NCBI GenBank assembly: GCA_029582265.1
Contig: CM055817.1
Span: 28,080,258-28,144,257 of the forward strand
Source of the DNA: Zoroaster sp. YZ-2022
Lineage: Eukaryota > Echinodermata > Asteroidea > Forcipulatida > Zoroasteridae
Direction: 5' to 3'
Length of the DNA stretch: 64,000 nucleotides
Below the pieces are notes generated by a model. It was given only the letters and a program-made list of their open reading frames with translations, was not told the origin of the DNA and did not search any database. A program made the translations under genes and the position numbers. Shown here one piece after another: positions 12,735 to 23,898 of this stretch; within the stretch, counting starts at the first letter, position 1, and every line of letters begins with the position of its first letter.

Positions 12735-12985
12735 AGTGGTTGCTTGAGACGAGCGCGATGACGCACACGCCACACGTCACGATTGTTCATGCAGCTAGCG
12801 AGCTCATCCGTCGTCTCAACCCCTACATCCTCCTTCATCGTTTTCACCATGGTCTTGATTGGTCTCCCTCTGCTTGGCTTTCCGTGCTTAGGTTCCCACA
12901 GGATTACCCGACTTGCTGGCAGCTCTGGGTGTCTGTACCCAATCCTGTGTGCAATAAGGTCTACATGTACAGTACAGCCCAGAAT
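12735..12985 (-). mobile_element. LINE 3' fragment (ORF2 C-terminus)
   Basis: The minus strand reads HRIGYRHPELPASRVILW, then GKPSRGRPIKTM, then ELASCMNNRDVWR. This is the typical C-terminal tail after the RT of jockey/CR1-group LINEs (the GHV.R...W.P..GKR.RGRP..T pattern). It is open across ~75 codons but has no RT domain, so it is a truncated copy. Confidence 0.7.
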
Positions 12986-13235
12986 TGCTTCAAAAACACG
13001 CAGGCAACGTGCGAGGCGTTACAAGTAACGTGCGAGGGTCCCCGTTAAAAACACGCGAGTATGCGAGTATCGTGCGAGGTTTTTGCGGGGACATTGCGTG
13101 TCGTGGGGTTCAACTCGTTCCAACTCGTTTCTACTCGTTTAAACACGTTTCCACTCGCTCGAACACGTTCCAACTCGTTAGAAGGGAAAATTCCTCGCAA
13201 ACAAACGGGCAGTAAACCCTGTATAACAAATGAGC
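12986..13235. repeat. Short irregular subterminal-type repeats (MITE-like)
   Basis: Two motif runs lie side by side. (a)acgtgcgag and acgcgagtatgcgag recur at 12995-13080. A run of caactcgttc, ctactcgttt and cactcgctcg, repeating every 10-13 bp, lies at 13110-13180. The style resembles the subterminal arrays of the Harbinger element at 27.1-29.2 kb. There is no transposase here, so it is probably a non-autonomous element. Confidence 0.5.
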
Positions 13236-14440
13236 GTGGCATTATACAATGATTTGTAAATCCATATCTCAATAAATACTTGCAGAATTAATATAAAATA
13301 GACAGAAATAAAAAGTCATCGAGAACTCCCAATGCTTCATTGTGAAAACAGAACTTATAATTACTTCTAATTGTCGGTTTGCATCTCCTAACTATGACAT
13401 GTCGAGGTCAATGCATATCATTATGACGTCACTCCAGTGTTTTCATAACCTGCTTGATGACGCTTCAGAACTACGTGGGTTTCCTCTTTTTCCCCATGTA
13501 AGAAGCTACATCAAAGTGAAATTATTCTAAATTTGGAATCAGTGATACATGTGTATTTCTTGTATTAAACATTATATTAACTTTGCCGAATACAATCCTT
13601 GTTCTCACCTGACTTTAAATGAAATTTGCAACCAAAATCTTAGCTTAAGACACAGACGCAGCAAACCTAACATTTTCTCTACAATCTTGAATTGCTTTCT
13701 TTGCCATAAATAAAAGCCTATTGCTGAATAGTTAGAAAGCTGGCAAAAACTCAGGGAATTCAGTGTGCAACCAAACAAGGCAAACATACAAGACATACTG
13801 CACCACTGACATGAGATGTATCTCAACCATGTAATGTGGTACAGTATTAGGCAATGTAATCAATAATTAGCAGTAAAGCCATGTAGCCCTGACTGAGGCT
13901 GTTATTGTAGTGCACACTTACCAGGTTCAGAATCCTGAACCTATTCCTGGTCGGATAAACTCTGTGCAACAAATACTGGCATCTACACACTGCATTGGCC
14001 ATTGTGTTCTCCCCGAATAGGGTCCACACATGTACAGTATATTGCAAGAGCAACAACTGAAGCCTGCGTCCACATTCAAAGTCAAACAGCATCCTTCCCA
14101 ACTGTAATCCAGAGTTTAAATGTTTCTTTACTTGAGCTTTTTGAATATTCATCGTTAATTTGTAGGCGGTTCATTTTACATGAGATCCAATCATAGGTCC
14201 TTAACTTTGACCACAGTAATGAAGTATAATTAACTTTTACAATTTTCGTGCATACATCACAATGGGCAACGGATGGTCACCCCCCTATCCCTGGGAACTC
14301 AAAAGCCCAAATGACTGTGGGTGGGACTCCACTTACAACAGGAGATGCCTTCAACAAGTTTATACTGACACGCCTTGGTCAATGCTATTACTGGGCCAAC
14401 CAATAACTAATGAGAATACACCAATAGTTAGTGAATTTGT
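13236..14440. other. No gene recognised
   Basis: Open frames at 13605-13826, 13847-14152 and 14262-14450 show no recognisable domain or homologous motif. Confidence 0.4.
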
Positions 14441-14520
14441 AGCAAAATGAGCTCTGCCTTGAATTTTGACAATTAAGTACAAAAGGATCAAGGCGCATTA
14501 AATGGTCACGGTATGCAAGG
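14441..14520 (+). repeat. Interspersed repeat, copy 1
   Basis: Contains gagctctgccttgaattttg...ggatcaaggcgc...aatggtcac. It is matched by a diverged copy at 19094-19160. The family is unknown. Confidence 0.6.
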
Positions 14521-14654
14521 AAATGGATGTGCACACTGTAATTCAGGCGATATGCATGAATTTAGGCCTTACATGTAGTATATTTCGCGACTATAAACTG
14601 CGCTGGCCCGCCTTAGTCAAGGCTAGTGTATGAATGTTGAACTGAAACTATTAT

Positions 14655-14990
14655 CTTAAGTAGACATTAATAACAATAATAATAATAATAATAAACGGGT
14701 ATTTATATAGCGCATTTAACAAGATCAAAGCGCTTAACAAATCAAGAATGAAAACCTAGCAATGGCTACAAAGGAAATTAGAAGAGAAAGGTTTTGAGAA
14801 GTTTAAAAAAAATCTGGATTGAAGAAGAATTTCTGATGTGAACAGGGAGTTTGTTCCATTCCTTAGGGCCAGCTATGGCAAAAGCTTTGTCACCAGTTTT
14901 GTGTGATTTTATATTAACATATAAACGGGATGTATCAGATGAAGACCGAAGCCCCTCCCTACCTGGGACATAAGAGGACAATAGGTCAGT
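14655..14990 (-). mobile_element. CR1/jockey-group LINE 3' end
   Basis: The minus strand encodes the ORF2 tail: SYVPGREGLRSSSDTSRLYV, then GDKAFAIAGPKEWNKLP, then HIRNSSSIQIFFKLLKTFLF and a stop. The 3' end follows (tagcaatggct region, tatatagcgc) with an (ATT)n tail at 14671-14693. The same 3' end occurs at 20881-20980, so both belong to one family. Confidence 0.85.
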
Positions 14991-15881
14991 CAGGTAGGGA
15001 GGAGCTACGCCATGTTGGCACTTGAAAAGATTGAGAAGTAATTTAAAAAGGATGCGATGTTTAGCAGGTAACCAGTGTAATTGTTGCAGAATTTTAAAAA
15101 TAAATAAAATAGCAGGTGAACACCTAAAATTCCCAAGGTGAAAATTACCCCACTGTCAAAAATTAATGTTATTTTATTGAGTTTTCAAATCTGTGTTTAG
15201 ATTTAATTTCTTAAATATTTCACTTGTACGCAAAGTGTTCTATATTTTATACTGCCTGTAGTTTCAAGAGGGAGAAGTTCCATAAACAAGCAGTAGACTC
15301 CCTGTTTGTTAATGCTTTTTACATAAAGTGTAGCGGGATAAGTTCAGAATTAGCACCTTTGAATATGGTACATGAATGAAGACCATGGATTCTGCTAAGA
15401 ACTGTTCTCTAACCAAAATGATTTGTAGGAAACTTTCAAAACAAAGCCATCAAAATGACATTATTCACCAATAATGGAACTGTGCAGATATTTATGAAGG
15501 GGTTTACGATATAGTATGTAATAACCCTCCCCCTCGGCGCCTACCCACCTTCACCTTAGCACTAACCATATTATTTGGAGTCAGAAACATGACATGAGAT
15601 TTGACAATTGACTATTATTGAAAAATGTAAACACATTGAGAAAACCCTATGGCGATACATGTTGTAGCATTTGTGGACCTTGGAACCAGCTTGGGAGAAT
15701 GAAAGACTTTGTTCTACATAATCATTAAATACACTGGTTAAACGGTGCTTACCTATATTAAGTCTGCCGCTGTTGATGAAGTAAATACAAAGACAATGCA
15801 ATTACTAATTACCAAGACATGGTCGGTGAGATAACGCAATATAAGCAACATATTACTGTCACTCATCGGGTGCTGTATTCT
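14991..15881. other. No gene seen
   Basis: The first ~80 bp (ggtagggaggagctacgcca...) looks like further interspersed repeat. The remainder is AT-rich without recognisable features. Confidence 0.4.
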
Positions 15882-16275
15882 TTTTTATTATTATTGTTAT
15901 TATCTCGCGTTAGCCCAGCATGAAAAGAAAAATCTTGGTTTCCTTTTTGTCGGTTACACCTCAAGTCAAACTACGTCCCGTAGCCTTAGATCTCGAGTGT
16001 CTTTCGCAGAATCCTTGCTGTCCCTAAGAGTACCGTCTTCTGTAGGAATTCCACTCTAACGGACGTTCCAATCTCCTTACGATGTTTCTCCGTCGCCTTC
16101 GGGATTGTACCTAGTGCTCCCACTACCACGGGAATAATATTCACCTTGATTTGCCACATCTTGCAGAGTTCTCATTCTCCTTCGATACTACTCTACAATC
16201 ACCAAGCACAGCCATATCGATGACTCATCTTCTCATGCTTATCCAAAACAACAACATCCGGCCGTCGATGTTCTA
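15882..16275 (-). mobile_element. LINE 3' fragment with (ATA)n tail
   Basis: The minus strand reads EHRRPDVVVLDK, a frame-broken DIAVLGDCRV block, then PVVVGALGTIPKATEKH and FLQKTVLLGTARILRKTLEI before a stop at 15986-15988. This is the highly recurrent C-terminus of an invertebrate non-LTR ORF2 family (VVPVVIGALG...TALLGTARILRKVL). An ATA/ATT tail lies at 15882-15905. It is truncated upstream of this block. Confidence 0.8.
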
Positions 16276-16740
16276 TTAATGTTATTTATTCGACAACAAT
16301 TATAAGACAGTATACAAAACAAAACCTTAGCAATCGAGGGCATGAACAAGTTCATTAAATAACTGTGGCGCAGATACCACTGGTATTACCAAAATAAGTT
16401 GTAATATTTCACATATTATGTTATATATATTTAAATTTGTTAAAGGATTAAAAGTCAGTATATATAGAAATATAATATAATTGATTGATAACAAAAAGCT
16501 TCAGGAAATGATGTCAAAACAGTTTTCTTTCCAATCCTCTCACGTTTCTTTGCAGTAAATACCACATTCGACAAGGTCTTTCGGCGCAGTGGGATATGCG
16601 TTCGCATATAATGCACACGCCCTCCAACTTAACTCCAAGAAACACTCGTAATTTCAAAGTGACGAAGTGGGCACAGGTTGGAAGAACCGTTGGTTTTATT
16701 TCGACAATTTTGTTAATTGCCTAATGTACATAAATTCGGA
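16276..16740. other. No gene seen
   Basis: AT-rich sequence (tatatattta, atatagaaatataat). No feature supported. Confidence 0.4.
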
Positions 16741-16972
16741 AGCCTAATATGCGCATAATTACCCGTATGTACCAGTCCTGGGTGGCGGTGGTCACACGTG
16801 GTCTGCTGGATCTGGGACGATCATGTGTTGGCCCATGTTGTTGGTATCAATCCCACAGTCTTGTGATGGTGCTTGGGGACACATTAAACGCCCTAACAAT
16901 GGCCGACCTGGCTTCACCTGCTGGCAAGCGGCCGATGGCGTTGTTTCTCTGCGCTTCAGTGAGTCGGGGCAT
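16741..16972 (-). pseudogene. Tc1-like transposase N-terminus, decayed
   Basis: The minus strand starts ATG at 16972: MPRLTEAQRNNAIGRL. After a frameshift it continues EARSAIVRAFNVSPSTITRL (helix-turn-helix), W-D, another shift, YQQHGPTHDRPRSSRPRVTT and ATQDWYIRV. This is the paired-like DNA-binding N-terminus of Tc1/mariner transposases. The DDE domain is absent. The two open frames on the plus strand here are antisense shadows. Confidence 0.8.
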
Positions 16973-19090
16973 GACTTTGCGGCTCTGATACAGGCAATCG
17001 AAAACCCTGCACTTTTATACTTTTGGTGTCCATGTTGGACGTGCAGCAAACGCACATGCATTGATCACATGGTTTGTATGTGGCTTCGTTTTGGCGAATT
17101 AGCACGTTTTTCATCTGCATTTCCTGGTGTATGCGCTTATGCGACTGTTACAATGGGGATGTGTTTGGGACCCCAAATGACATTATATGCACAAAATCCT
17201 GAACCGCTCAGTGGACTATTCGGCTTCAATAACCAATTTTATCCCTTTTGCGTTTATTTTTTGAAGCTATTGGAGGTCCCTGGCCAGCCCATCTCTAATG
17301 AAAGCGTGAATATAACGAGTTTGTATTATATAATAAAGACTTATGTTCTTGACTATTGCATAAGTGGGTGGAAATTTAAGGCGGGGCTTTTCGAGTAGAG
17401 CTTTTTATTGGCCAACGACGTACTTGACCGACCAACGTACGTCTAAAATCTAGGAACACTACTGGCACGGTGTAAATAATGGTTTGATTGGCAATTTGTT
17501 TTAAACTTTTATGTATCTTACATTATTTGCAACATATTAACTTTAGTTTACAATTATAATGTGATCAATTGCTACCTAAGTTGCCTTTACATTGAAATTT
17601 AATTTACAAACAAATATCTGGTGACCTTCAAATGTAGAATGCTTCTTTTAAGAAGTATAGTTATTGATTGCAATACAAACCAGGTTACTTATTGCTACTT
17701 TACTCTAGATAAACTCTAAACTTATCTTATACATGTAATCCTTCTCACGTTTTAAAACTCTTGAAAACGTCAATAACCTTGACAATTTATATATTAAACG
17801 GTTAAATATTACCAACTATTAAATTAGATGATTTACATTCTCATCAACTCACAACTTTAAACAATGGTATGTTTAGGTGTCATAAGAACCCCAGTTTCTT
17901 AAACAGCAGAGAGGAGAAGAGTTTAATAATCAAAACTGTAGGTGGTAGGAGGGGAGGAAGGAGGAAAACTCATTCGCTCTAGGTTGTGTGCTCACACAAA
18001 GGCAGTCAAAAAGATTGTGAGAAACACTTTGCTACACCCCGTATGCCTCGACATGCTTACTAATTGTTTCCAATTGTAGGACTGTGAATTCTTTAATCAA
18101 TGATTATTTGCTCTAAAAGCTGTTATAACAAACACGTGAAACCTTTGAAGTTGCAAGGAACAGCCAAGGACTTTTATGAACGTTGAGCTTGTAGCGTCTT
18201 TTATTTCGCCCGCATCAATAACTTTTATCAACACGAGAGGGCGCTGTTGTTGTTTATCACTTTTTCGTCGTCGCCATCTTTTGTTATCAAATCGCTCTCA
18301 CATGGGAACATTATTAACTTTCCAAAAGAGAATTTCTTAATCCAAGGACATCATCATCGATCCGGAGTGCGGTAGCTTGAACATGCAGTAGTAGGTGAGT
18401 AGATAAATAACATTTCCTTCAACAAATACCTACAAGCTTTTAAGCGACAAAGGCTTACCAAAACGACCCGTGCCTCATAAATAAGATGAAGTATTTAAGG
18501 CTTAATCTTTTCTATATGCATATATCCGTATAGTTCTATAGAAATAGGTATTTGTCAGTAGGGTTGAACATGGTGAATGGTGCGACTCGTAGCGTAACCG
18601 AATATACGCCTCACTGACGAGACTCAAAACAAACATTATGGATTTCGTGTGGCTTGTTTGCTAAATTAGGTTTAACCAGGTCAGATGGTTCACCACAAAT
18701 TGCAAAGATGAACGTGCCCGTCGTGGATCAATCCATTTCCCTTGTATTGACATCAACAAAGGTTTATCTATGACTAAATCAAGCGAAACCCACACTGATA
18801 TAATTGAACTGTGGATGTAAGCAGTTTGACCTGGCAACAAATTGATTGGCATGTTTACAAAATGGTGTAAGCACTACCATGCACTACAACTTACTACAGC
18901 CTCACCATCACGTCAGTCTGTTTTCATTGTGCATTTTACACTTATAAGATGTAATGCCTGTTTTCTTCGTTAGTCTCTTTCGTTAGAATATTGCTATTTA
19001 CTACAGGAAAACATTCTTTAGAATGATATATTTCAACTAATAAGCATTGAGAATACGTCTTTTGTTTTAAAATTTAGTATAATATTAGCA
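16973..19090. other. No gene recognised
   Basis: Mostly AT-rich DNA. The sequence near 18240-18410 is a little richer in GC and ends in a donor-like aggtgagtag, but I see no supporting reading frame or downstream exon, so no gene is called. Confidence 0.4.
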
Positions 19091-19093
19091 TAA

Positions 19094-19160
19094 AGTGAGC
19101 TCCGCCTTAGATTTTTTGCAAGTACTGGAGGATCAAGGCGCGACGACGAATGGTCACATT
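19094..19160 (+). repeat. Interspersed repeat, copy 2
   Basis: Diverged copy of 14441-14520 (gagctccgccttagattttt...ggatcaaggcgc...aatggtcac), followed by a short acatgtacatgtac run. Confidence 0.6.
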
Positions 19161-19169
19161 ATGTACATG

Positions 19170-19540
19170 TACATGTACAGTATCAGAAGTATATTACCTA
19201 CATGATGTGTGCCACTCGTGTACTAACCTAGTCCACGGCAAAGTACTCCAAGAACTATGGATTTGGCTAGTTCCTAGAGAACTAGACGCAATTTTAAACA
19301 TGACGCGGGCGAACCATCAGCTGTAGAAAGAACGCCCTAAACGCTATGGTGCGCTCGCGAGATACAGTTCTCTCACACGCCGGGTAAGTGTCCGAGACTG
19401 CACTGCTTCTGTTTGAGACCATGCGTGTCAGTTTGTGGAACAAAACGTCACGATTGGGCCAAATCCATTGTTCTTGGAGTACTATGCTTTGGTATGGGTG
19501 AGTACACGTCTGTAGGTATAGACTTCCGATAGCATCAGAA
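19170..19540. mobile_element. MITE-like element A with terminal inverted repeats
   Basis: The left end (tatcagaagtatattaccta...gtgtactaac...agtactccaagaac) is matched in inverted orientation by gttcttggagtactatgc...gagtacacgtctgtagg... near 19473-19540. The interior has cacacgccgggtaagtgt and aacaaaacgtcacgattggg, also present in element B. No coding capacity. Confidence 0.65.
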
Positions 19541-20345
19541 GCCTATTACGTGCATGAAGCGTGCCAGCCTGCTGTAATCCATACCACGGCATTGTACTCC
19601 AAACGCGCGCACGCACAACGAGCTTGGTTGCAGGTTTTGGTCCCCCACCCGGCATTTCCACACAAAACTAGAATGCAATCTTAAACTAGACGCGGGTTAA
19701 CCATCTGTGGGGTGAACAATGGGCAAATGCGCTAAACGCTAAGTGCACGCGCTAAATAGTTCTCTCACACGCTGGGTAAGTCTCACAGACTGCGGGGGCG
19801 CATTTTTGCGACTGTAACCAGAAACATGTTTGGGCTTTGGTCATTGGTTAGGCGTATTCGCGAGTTCGGTTGTGCTGCGATGACGTCATTGTTCTGACCA
19901 AACGTGAACCGAAGTTTGTGATCGGTTACGCTTGGTTTCAAGATGGCGGATTATAAAAAGTCACGAAAGTTTTGTTAATTATTTGTTAAAACATGATGAA
20001 ATGATTGTTCATATACCAGTATATCTTTCAAGATTATTACTAGCACTCACAAGTAAGTTCTATTTTGCAAAAAATTGAATTACACCGTATATTTTGAGAA
20101 ACGTTGATGATTGAACACGTAGCAAACTGAAAAAAAAAATCTGGTTACGTTCGCGTTTTCGCGTAGCTACGCCGGCCTGTTTCTGGTCAAGAATATGACG
20201 TCAGAAACAAGTTTTGAGATCTTGCGCGGCAGTTTGTGGAACAAAACGTCATGAATGGGCCAAATCTATTGTCCTGGAAGTACTATGCCGTGTTAGTACA
20301 CGAGTGACACAATTTATGTAGGTTATAGAGTTCTGATAATATTTG
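19541..20345. mobile_element. MITE-like element B carrying a nested insertion
   Basis: Same family as element A. The left end at ~19545 (atcagaagcctattacgtgc...gtactccaa) pairs with the right end near 20275-20345 (ggaagtactatgccgtgtta...taggttatagagttctgat). It is lengthened by ~400 bp at ~19798-20205. That insert begins near gtaaccagaaacatg and ends near cctgtttctggtcaag, so it may have its own short inverted ends. Confidence 0.55.
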
Positions 20346-20880
20346 TACGTGACAACATATATCATTCCAATATTGTTATAATATCACGCATGATAAATTT
20401 GCTCAATCGTGCATGAAACTACACCAGCACCAATTTGTTTTCGTTTGAAATGTTTGAAATTTCACCGGGTTTGTGTATTTAAATTAACAACAATTTGTTG
20501 TTAAACTTAACCCCAATGAAATAGCGTTGCGTGATTTTGTTCGGTAAGCCACAGCAATGACGTTGAGCTGTTTAAGGCGTTGTCAGTTCGCACTACTAAC
20601 ATTGCAAATGATCTGCATCACTTCAACGAGCTGGATCGCTTTTTGGCCCCAAGTAAAAGGTAACACATTTCTTTGATTTATGTATATATATTTCGTACAG
20701 GAAAAATATACAGTATTACCACTTCCATGAAAGTAATTAAGAGGAAGGATACGGCATTGATAATAACCTCCAAGTTTTACTGAAATATTATCTAAAGCTA
20801 ACTGTCTGGTGAAGTTAGTAAATGCATCAATCATTCTGAGATTTTATATTGGAGAAAACACAAACAAATCTGCAGCTGAA
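20346..20880. other. No gene seen
   Basis: AT-rich; no recognisable feature. Confidence 0.4.
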
Positions 20881-21755
20881 ATAATAATAATAATAATAAA
20901 CGGGTATTTATATAGCGCCTTTAACAAGATCAAAGCGCTTAACAAATCAAGAATAAAAACCTAGCAATGGCTACAAAGACATTGTCATATTTGTATCAAA
21001 GAATGCACCAAGATAATGCAAGCATTGCCAATGGATAAAGTGATATCTGGTAGACGTTTGAGATTGTGTGGAGAAGCTGTGATAAAACATTCGGTTTTAC
21101 TGTCATTGAGTTTCAGCTTATTGATATCACCGATACAAGTCTGTAGCTTAGAAATTGCATTTTTCAGATCACCAGGTTTTTTTTGATTAAAGGATACATA
21201 GAGTTGTGTATCATCAGCATACACATGATGGTTTACCTGATGATGACGTGCAATGTCACCAACTGGTAGAGTATATATAGTATACCCCAATGGGCCAACC
21301 ACAGAGCCCTGAGGTAGACCAAAGTTGACAGTAATAGGGTCCGAAAGTTCACCAGCTATATCCACTTGGTTTGTCCAGCCATCTAGATATGAACGAAACC
21401 AATTTAACACTGTTCCTTTGGCACCAATACGCTTGGATAAACGAGAAATTAAAATCTGATGGTCAATCGTGTCAAAGGCTGCTGATGAATCCAATAATAC
21501 GAGGAGTACAACATTGTTATGATTGAGTGAAGTCATAATATCATGCTTTACTTTGATCAGAGCAGATTCTGTGCTATGTTTTGACCGATAGGCAGACTGA
21601 TGTGGGTTAGCCATGTTATTTAAGTCCATGTGTTCAACGAGTCTTGAGCAAGCAATTTTCTCCACAAGTTTTCCAACAAACGTGAGGTTTGCTACAGGCT
21701 TGTAATTTTTCAAAGTGTTCTTGTCAAGCGATGGCTTTTCAGTAAGGGGAGACAT
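20881..21755 (-). mobile_element. CR1/jockey-group LINE, reverse transcriptase remnant
   Basis: A 256-codon minus-strand frame covers most of an RT domain. Landmarks are SAYRSKHSTESALIKVKHD, then LLVLLDSSAAFDTIDHQIL (motif A Asp), GLPQGSVVGPLGYTIYT (motif B), HHVYADDTQLYVSF (catalytic YADD) and KLKLNDSKTE. Just after it, a frameshift exposes LGAFFDTNMTMS. The sequence then jumps by internal deletion to the family's 3' end and (ATT)n tail at 20881-20980, which matches 14655-14780. It lacks a 5' region and endonuclease, so it is a dead copy. Confidence 0.9.
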
Positions 21756-22500
21756 CGAATTCTAACCTGCGGTTAAGCCTTGCGGGCACTCGCGGTAACT
21801 CAAGTTACATGTCTGCTGGAAAGTAAGGAGCTCATTATCTACGGGTCACTGCACATTGTGGGGTTTCGTTATGAGTATATTCATAGCTCTAGCTGGAGCC
21901 AGCAAATCCTGCCGGCAGGACAAAGGACCAATTTATTGGGCTGTAATCCCCTACTTATCTGCAGTAAGTTGACAAAAAAATAACTAGGGCCTTTGTGTTT
22001 GGATTTTGGGGAGAGTTGTGGCTTTGATACAAGTGTGAAAACGGACATGACCACTCTAAAAATATACATGTATATTTTGTACAATGTACATGTACTGATA
22101 AGTATAACCGTTCAGTATGTCATTGAAAACAATTATCTAATTATTGATAGTTTCTTTTTTTCAGATTAGATTTGTCATGTCACCACCCCTGGAGTCTCTT
22201 TAATAATTTCGACAATTTACGCAATTATATTTGGAAAGCAGCTTCTGGAAAATGTCTTTTTCATCGGAACGTTGCTATTTCACTTGAGGAAAAGAAAAAA
22301 AATGAGTAAAATAATCATGATCAGCATGGTTTCACAGTAAATTATTTTTTTAAAAGATAAAGTGATGACAAATGCTGTAAAATTTCTCAAAATAGTTTTG
22401 AAAAAAGCATAGTTTTACAGTAAATATGTACCGAAATGATATAATGGAGGTCCCGCCAGAAATTTCTGGCACATCTTTATTGCTAATCAACTGTATTCAA
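21756..22500. other. No gene seen
   Basis: No recognisable feature; acatgtac-type runs near 22065-22095. Confidence 0.4.
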
Positions 22501-22575
22501 ATTCCCCTGAAGACGATCACAGTATACTGATCGAAAAGTCGAATTATCACACCACCAGTTTTTCTCAGAAACGGC
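22501..22575 (+). mobile_element. Penelope-like element tail fragment
   Basis: Contains cctgaagacgatcacagtat followed by actgatcgaaaagtcgaatt, the same conserved 3'/terminal motif as at 8790, 26760 and 40430. Only ~75 bp is recognisable. Confidence 0.6.
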
Positions 22576-23586
22576 ACTTAATTGAGAGATAGTTCAAACC
22601 TTACTCTTAAAATCGTACTCAAACATGAATTAAAGGTTCCTCTGCCATGGCAGAATACTGCAAATATTACTGCATTCAAATGTGATAGCTCGATATGCCT
22701 GTATTACATTTTCATTAAAGCAATCGTTGAGTTAAAAGACAAACAATTTGCCATCACCTCACTGAGCAAAATACAAAAATGGTATTATTCAAAAATTAAG
22801 GAAGTGTTTAAGTTATCAATATATTGAAACAATGGTTTGTATGCCAACTGAATTTGCAAAACATTCAATAATACTTTTATCCTCGAATCTGGATAATTTG
22901 AGTTACCATGCAATTGGTTCTATGGTCAGAAGCATGGATATTTGGTAAAATATGTATCTACATAAAATTGTATTTTATAGGCCGTCTAATATTTTACCCA
23001 TTGCTCTATTATACATCTCTATCTGATAGAGATAGCATCCATTTCATACAGCGATGAGACACTCTTCATTTTGCAAGGCCAACCTCAGAAAGAAACTGGT
23101 TTTTAATTTCCTGTACGTTCGCTACGTTTAGTATTATCTAAACTAACAGAGGTAGGCTACTTGGCGGAGCGATGACATAGAATTTGCTAGTTTTGATAAG
23201 CCAACCTGAAAGGAAAAACAATTTTTAATTTCCTGCGTGAATTTTTGGAGGCAGTTTGTGTAATTGTCACGTCTAGCAACATGTACAACAAAGCCGTCGC
23301 AAGCGTAACGGATTGTTGCTACAAGTAACTATTATAATTACTAAAAGCCGTTAAAACTGTTTTACCGAACGAATAGAAATGCAAGATAACTGCCACATAT
23401 TTAGTACATATTTAACTGAACGAGGTTATCTACATATCTATAATACTCATTTGAACAACTGAGGGTCTGTTTGTTTCACACATATCCGGATCTCGATCAC
23501 CAGACAGTCCGTACGGTTGAAACAGTTTACTGATCCGGATCCTGTATTTGCTGATCCTGCTCGCTTAGTGGATACGTGCTAGATCC
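22576..23586. other. No gene seen
   Basis: AT-rich; a ~80-codon open frame at 22582-22827 has no recognisable domain. Confidence 0.4.
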
Positions 23587-23898
23587 AAGATGGCGCAAAC
23601 GAAAATAACTAGACGAAAATTATTACAGAATCCATTAAACCGTGATGATTAATATTAAACACTTTTTGAATTATTTATTTGAAGACCAAAATAAATTATC
23701 ATTGCTATCAAATGATATATGAAACAGTTTGTCAAAACAACAATCTGAATTTAGCGGATGAATTCTGCCACGGGCACGGTTTAGCCGTAGTCTGGTACAC
23801 AGTCAAATAAATAATTCAAAAAGTTTTTAATATTAATCATCACGATTTAATGAATTCTGTAATAATTTTCGTCTAGTTATTTTCGTTTGCGCCATCTT
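23587..23898. repeat. Foldback element with 96-bp inverted arms
   Basis: The left arm 23587-23682 (starts aagatggcgcaaacgaaaat) and the right arm 23803-23898 are reverse complements with about three mismatches over 96 bp. They are separated by a 120-bp loop. No coding sequence. The near-identity of the arms suggests recent origin or conversion. It is consistent with a foldback or MITE-type element. Confidence 0.9.

Noticed and set aside
16823..17398. A 191-codon plus-strand open frame
   Set aside because: Its first part is antisense to the Tc1 transposase remnant and the rest shows no domain.
18240..18420. Possible first exon and promoter of a gene
   Set aside because: Slightly GC-richer with a donor-like site, but no open frame, no downstream exon and no homology.
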